A stretch of 34,929 nucleotides of DNA, taken from positions 1-34,929 of the forward strand of contig NZ_JASFDV010000073.1 in assembly GCF_030766825.1 (NCBI RefSeq), in the 5' to 3' direction. A model generated the notes under the pieces. The model saw only the letters and a list, made by a program, of their open reading frames with translations. It ran no database searches and had not been told where the DNA came from. This DNA is from Nocardiopsis sp. CC223A (lineage in GTDB: Bacteria > Actinomycetota > Actinomycetes > Streptosporangiales > Streptosporangiaceae). Within the stretch, counting starts at the first letter, position 1, and every line of letters starts with the position of its first letter. Shown in pieces: positions 32,640-34,929 of the stretch. Both the position numbers and the translations under genes were made by a program.

Positions 32640-33710
32640 CTACTCGCCCGCGATGAAGCGCTCGACCGCGTCGTGCGCCTCGGAGTCGCTGTACTGCTCG
32701 GGCGGCGACTTCATGAAGTAGGAGGAGGGGGCGTTGATCGGGCCGCCGATGCCGCGGTCCTTGGCGATCTTGGCCGCGCGCACCGCGTCGATGATGATCC
32801 CGGCGGAGTTGGGGGAGTCCCAGACCTCCAGCTTGTACTCCAGGTTCAGCGGCACGTCGCCGAAGGCGCGGCCCTCCAGGCGCACGTACGCCCACTTGCG
32901 GTCGTCCAGCCACGGCACGTGGTCCGACGGGCCGATGTGCACGGCGCCGGCGTTGAGCTCGTGCGGGATCTGGGAGGTGACCGACTGGGTCTTGGAGACC
33001 TTCTTGGACTCCAGGCGCTCGCGTTCGAGCATGTTCTTGAAGTCCATGTTGCCGCCGAAGTTCAGCTGGTAGGTGCGGTCGACGATGACGCCGCGGTCCT
33101 CGAACAGCTTGGACAGCACCCGGTGGGTGATGGTGGCGCCCACCTGCGACTTGATGTCGTCACCGATGATCGGCACCCCGGCCTCGGTGAACTTGGCGGC
33201 CCACTCGGGGTCGGAGGCGATGAACACGGGGAGGGCGTTGACGAAGGCCACGCCGGCGTCGATGGCGCACTGGGCGTAGAACTTGTCGGCCTCCTCCGAT
33301 CCCACGGGGAGGTAGGAGACGAGGACGTCGGCCTTGCTGTGCTTGAGGGCGGCGACGACGTCCACGGCGTCCTCGGCGGACTCCTGGATCGTCTCGCGGT
33401 AGTACTTGCCCAGGCCGTCGTAGGTGGGGCCGCGCATGACGGTGACGCCGGTGGGCGGCACGTCGCAGATCTTGACCGTGTTGTTCTCGCTGGCGACGAT
33501 GGCGTCGGCCAGGTCGTGGCCGACCTTCTTGGCGTCCACGTCGAAGGCCGCGACGAACTCGATGTCGCGCACGTGGTAAGGGCCGAACCGGACGTGCATC
33601 AGGCCAGGTACCCGAGAGCCGGGGTCGGCGTCCTTGTAGTAGTGCACGCCCTGGACGAGCGACGCCGCGCAATTGCCGACGCCCACGACGGCTACACGTA
33701 CCGAACCCAT
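32640..33710 (-). CDS. ino1: inositol-3-phosphate synthase
   Basis: The enzyme converts glucose 6-phosphate to 1L-myo-inositol 3-phosphate with NAD+, the first step to phosphatidylinositol and mycothiol. The 356-residue product starts at ATG 33710 (MGSVRVAVVGVGNCAASL), preceded by AAGGA. The Rossmann motif VGVGNCA and motifs LVSYLPVGSEEADKFYAQ, then GDDIKSQVGATITHR, and NFGGNMDF are diagnostic of the short actinobacterial/archaeal type. The C-terminus (SPPEQYSDSEAHDAVERF) is complete. The frame is open upstream to 33923 without family match. The location near the origin, beside a probable PBP gene, is conserved in Streptomyces. Confidence 0.95.
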   Translation of the reverse strand: MGSVRVAVVGVGNCAASLVQGVHYYKDADPGSRVPGLMHVRFGPYHVRDIEFVAAFDVDAKKVGHDLADAIVASENNTVKICDVPPTGVTVMRGPTYDGLGKYYRETIQESAEDAVDVVAALKHSKADVLVSYLPVGSEEADKFYAQCAIDAGVAFVNALPVFIASDPEWAAKFTEAGVPIIGDDIKSQVGATITHRVLSKLFEDRGVIVDRTYQLNFGGNMDFKNMLERERLESKKVSKTQSVTSQIPHELNAGAVHIGPSDHVPWLDDRKWAYVRLEGRAFGDVPLNLEYKLEVWDSPNSAGIIIDAVRAAKIAKDRGIGGPINAPSSYFMKSPPEQYSDSEAHDAVERFIAGE

Positions 33711-34163
33711 TGGTCCTTGCTCCTTCTTGCTCGCGAACATGGATGCCACGGCGCACGACGGCACCCCCGTTCCCGTGGCCGGTGGGGTGGCGGCGTCCCG
33801 CGTTCGTTCTCCGTATGTGCTCAGCGGCCCGCACGGTGTTTCTGTTCCCGCCCGGACGCCGGACGGGTAGTGGAACGTGTGGCTCCGACTGTTTTGTTCG
33901 GTTATGACTCTATCTTCGGTCACTTGGAGAACCGCATGTCACCTACGGTGACACCATCGTTCCGGAGTCACCCGTGACCCTCCGTGTCATCGGTCCCCTC
34001 GGTGCGCCGCGCGCGTAAAGTCACACATCCGCCCTGCCTGCGCCGTCGCCCCCGGCCGTCCCGGGGTGCGGGCACACCGCTGTTCGGTTTCCACACGGTG
34101 AGCAGTCACGACGGAGGACGGACCGCCGCCGGTGACGGAGTGTTCTGTTGCACGGGGTACCCT
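33711..34163. other. non-coding stretch upstream of ino1
   Basis: No coding region is supported. ORFs at 33673-33907 and 33984-34205 have no recognisable motif or ribosome binding site. The segment must contain the ino1 promoter on the minus strand, but I cannot assign it with confidence. It is less GC-rich than the genes around 33880-33960. Confidence 0.4.
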
Positions 34164-34171
34164 CGCGCGTG

Positions 34172-34186
34172 GGTTGTGCTATACCG
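34172..34186 (+). promoter_or_regulatory. extended -10 promoter for a non-coding transcript
   Basis: GGTTGTGCTATACCG is identical over 15 bases to the trxB promoter element at 16803-16817. The -10 hexamer is TATACC (34180-34185), with an extended TGTG. Transcription would start near 34192, more than 500 bases before the next gene. Confidence 0.5.
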
Positions 34187-34191
34187 TCCCA

Positions 34192-34540
34192 TCGCTTTAA
34201 CGTGACCTGTGATTTGCGCGTGAAAGCCGGGAGAGCCCCCTACCGACTCCGGGACGGGCGTCCGCATCGGGCGCCGGCGGAGGGGTGGGAGCTCTCGGTG
34301 CGTGCTCGTGGATGCTTTCGTGCGGCTCGGCGCTCGCGCCGACCGGCGGGAGCGCCCTAACTCCTGCTGTGCGCCGCCTCACATGCTCGGCGGCGTCGCA
34401 CAGCGGAGGCTGCTCGAAGGGCCGCGAGCTGGAATGATCCGCCGGGCACGGCTTGAGCCAACGACCAGGAGGATGCAGCGGCCAACGTCTTCGCGACCTG
34501 TTGAAAACCTCCGCCCCCAGCGGAGCGTCCTTTTATCAAG
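34192..34540 (+). ncRNA. candidate structured RNA or long leader
   Basis: The region after the promoter at 34172-34186 has no supported gene. It contains a long hairpin at 34361-34409 (CTCCTGCTGTGCG with CGCACAGCGGAG, plus CCGCC/GGCGG in the inner part) and ends in CTCCGC, a C-rich loop, GCGGAG and CGTCCTTTTAT (34509-34535), which looks like an intrinsic terminator. It could be an independent RNA of about 340 nt or an attenuated leader of the gene at 34714. It does not show the marks of RNase P RNA, tmRNA, SRP RNA or a riboswitch class I know. Confidence 0.4.
34509..34535 (+). terminator. intrinsic terminator-like hairpin
   Basis: CTCCGC (34509-34514) and GCGGAG (34520-34525) enclose a CCCCA loop and are followed by CGTCCTTTTAT. 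A run of four T after a GC stem is unusual in this GC-rich sequence and typical of rho-independent terminators. Confidence 0.5.
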
Positions 34541-34713
34541 CCTTGAAGCACAGGCTGAGCACAGAGCGGGCCCGGGCAGTGTCTCCGGGCGGTGCCGGTC
34601 ATAGCGGGCAGTGGAGACCAGGTCGCGGATCACCGATCCCCCAGGGGGACCGTCCCCCCGTTCCACCAAGGAATCGTCAGGCCGACCGGCCGTGAAAGGC
34701 AATCGAGGACCAC

Positions 34714-34929
34714 GTGAGTACCGAACGACGACGGGATGCCGACGGCGGCCGTCGCCGGGCCGACGGCCCGGCGAACGGCGCCGGCGGCAACGGCGGTAGG
34801 CGCCGGGCCGATGGCCCGCCGCCGAGGGACCAACGTGCCGCAGGGCGCCGATCCCCGGAAGCTGAGAACGGTTTCTGGGGGGAGGAGGCGCGCCCCCGGC
34901 GCCGCCCCCCGGCCGATGACATGCGTGCC
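34714..34929 (+). CDS. 5' end of a gene running off the window, possibly a penicillin-binding protein
   Basis: GTG at 34714, with GAGGA at 34705-34709, opens a frame of 72 codons with no stop before the window ends. The product begins MSTERRRDADGGRRRADG and is an Arg/Gly/Asp/Pro-rich, low-complexity cytoplasmic-type tail with RRRADGP twice. Bifunctional penicillin-binding proteins of actinobacteria often start with such tails, and in Streptomyces a PBP gene lies next to inositol-3-phosphate synthase near the origin. The product call rests on that context only. The catalytic domains would lie outside the window. Confidence 0.6.
   Translation, partial: MSTERRRDADGGRRRADGPANGAGGNGGRRRADGPPPRDQRAAGRRSPEAENGFWGEEARPRRRPPADDMRA

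Noticed and set aside
33984..34360. Small ORFs between ino1 and the final gene
   Set aside because: No ribosome binding site, no recognisable motif, and overlap with a promoter and RNA-like structure.
1..34929. CRISPR array, tRNA, rRNA or prophage
   Set aside because: No regularly spaced repeat units, tRNA-like cloverleaf, rRNA segment or phage/transposase gene was seen; the only arrays are DnaA boxes and parS sites.

Overview
The window is the replication-origin region of a high-GC actinobacterium. Gene order (recF, gnd, dnaN, oriC, dnaA, then divergently rpmH, rnpA, yidD, yidC, khpB, rsmG, parA, parB), Streptomyces-type DnaA boxes (TTGTCCACA/TTATCCACA), the parS consensus TGTTTCACGTGAAACA and frequent GTG/TTG starts all point to Streptosporangiales/Streptomycetales. 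A Nocardiopsis-like genome is my best guess, as inference only.

Layout. 97-3507 (minus): recF, a decarboxylating 6-phosphogluconate dehydrogenase and dnaN. 3508-5447: a 1.9-kb spacer with the main oriC (13 exact DnaA boxes around a short A/T tract at about 4219-4233) and then a nest of palindrome-ended repeats. 5448-7466 (minus): dnaA from a TTG codon. 7467-8195: divergent dnaA/rpmH spacer with 7 more exact DnaA boxes and a clear rpmH promoter. 8196-10749 (plus): the rpmH-rnpA-yidD-yidC-khpB cluster (ribosome, RNase P, membrane insertion, RNA binding). 10750-12373: 1.6-kb non-coding region with parS sites and a second cluster of the same repeat family. 12374-15067 (plus): rsmG-parA-parB, with parS sites inside parA and around the operon.

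15255-26744 (minus): a cell-envelope and redox block, transcribed as DUF6049-like secreted/membrane protein, two tandem MurJ-type lipid II flippase paralogues, a membrane pseudokinase, a SigM-like ECF sigma factor, its zinc-finger-type anti-sigma factor, thioredoxin reductase and thioredoxin. The order matches the conserved actinobacterial block known from mycobacteria (Rv3909-Rv3914), with two differences: murJ is duplicated and the pseudokinase is a separate protein. A small MITE-like element sits exactly at the trxB stop codon.

27084-32574 (both strands): CCA tRNA nucleotidyltransferase, a SAM methyltransferase, an eroded Phd/YefM antitoxin relic, a rhodanese/Lrp-regulator divergent pair, a GNAT acetyltransferase and an MFS transporter. 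32640-33710 (minus): inositol-3-phosphate synthase. The last kilobase holds a non-coding transcript candidate and the first 72 codons of a gene that runs off the edge, by position probably a penicillin-binding protein.

No CRISPR array, rRNA, tRNA, phage or transposase gene was recognised. The least ordinary content is the non-coding DNA: the repeat family confined to the two origin-proximal spacers, parS sites built into terminator-like palindromes, and the candidate structured RNA at the right end.
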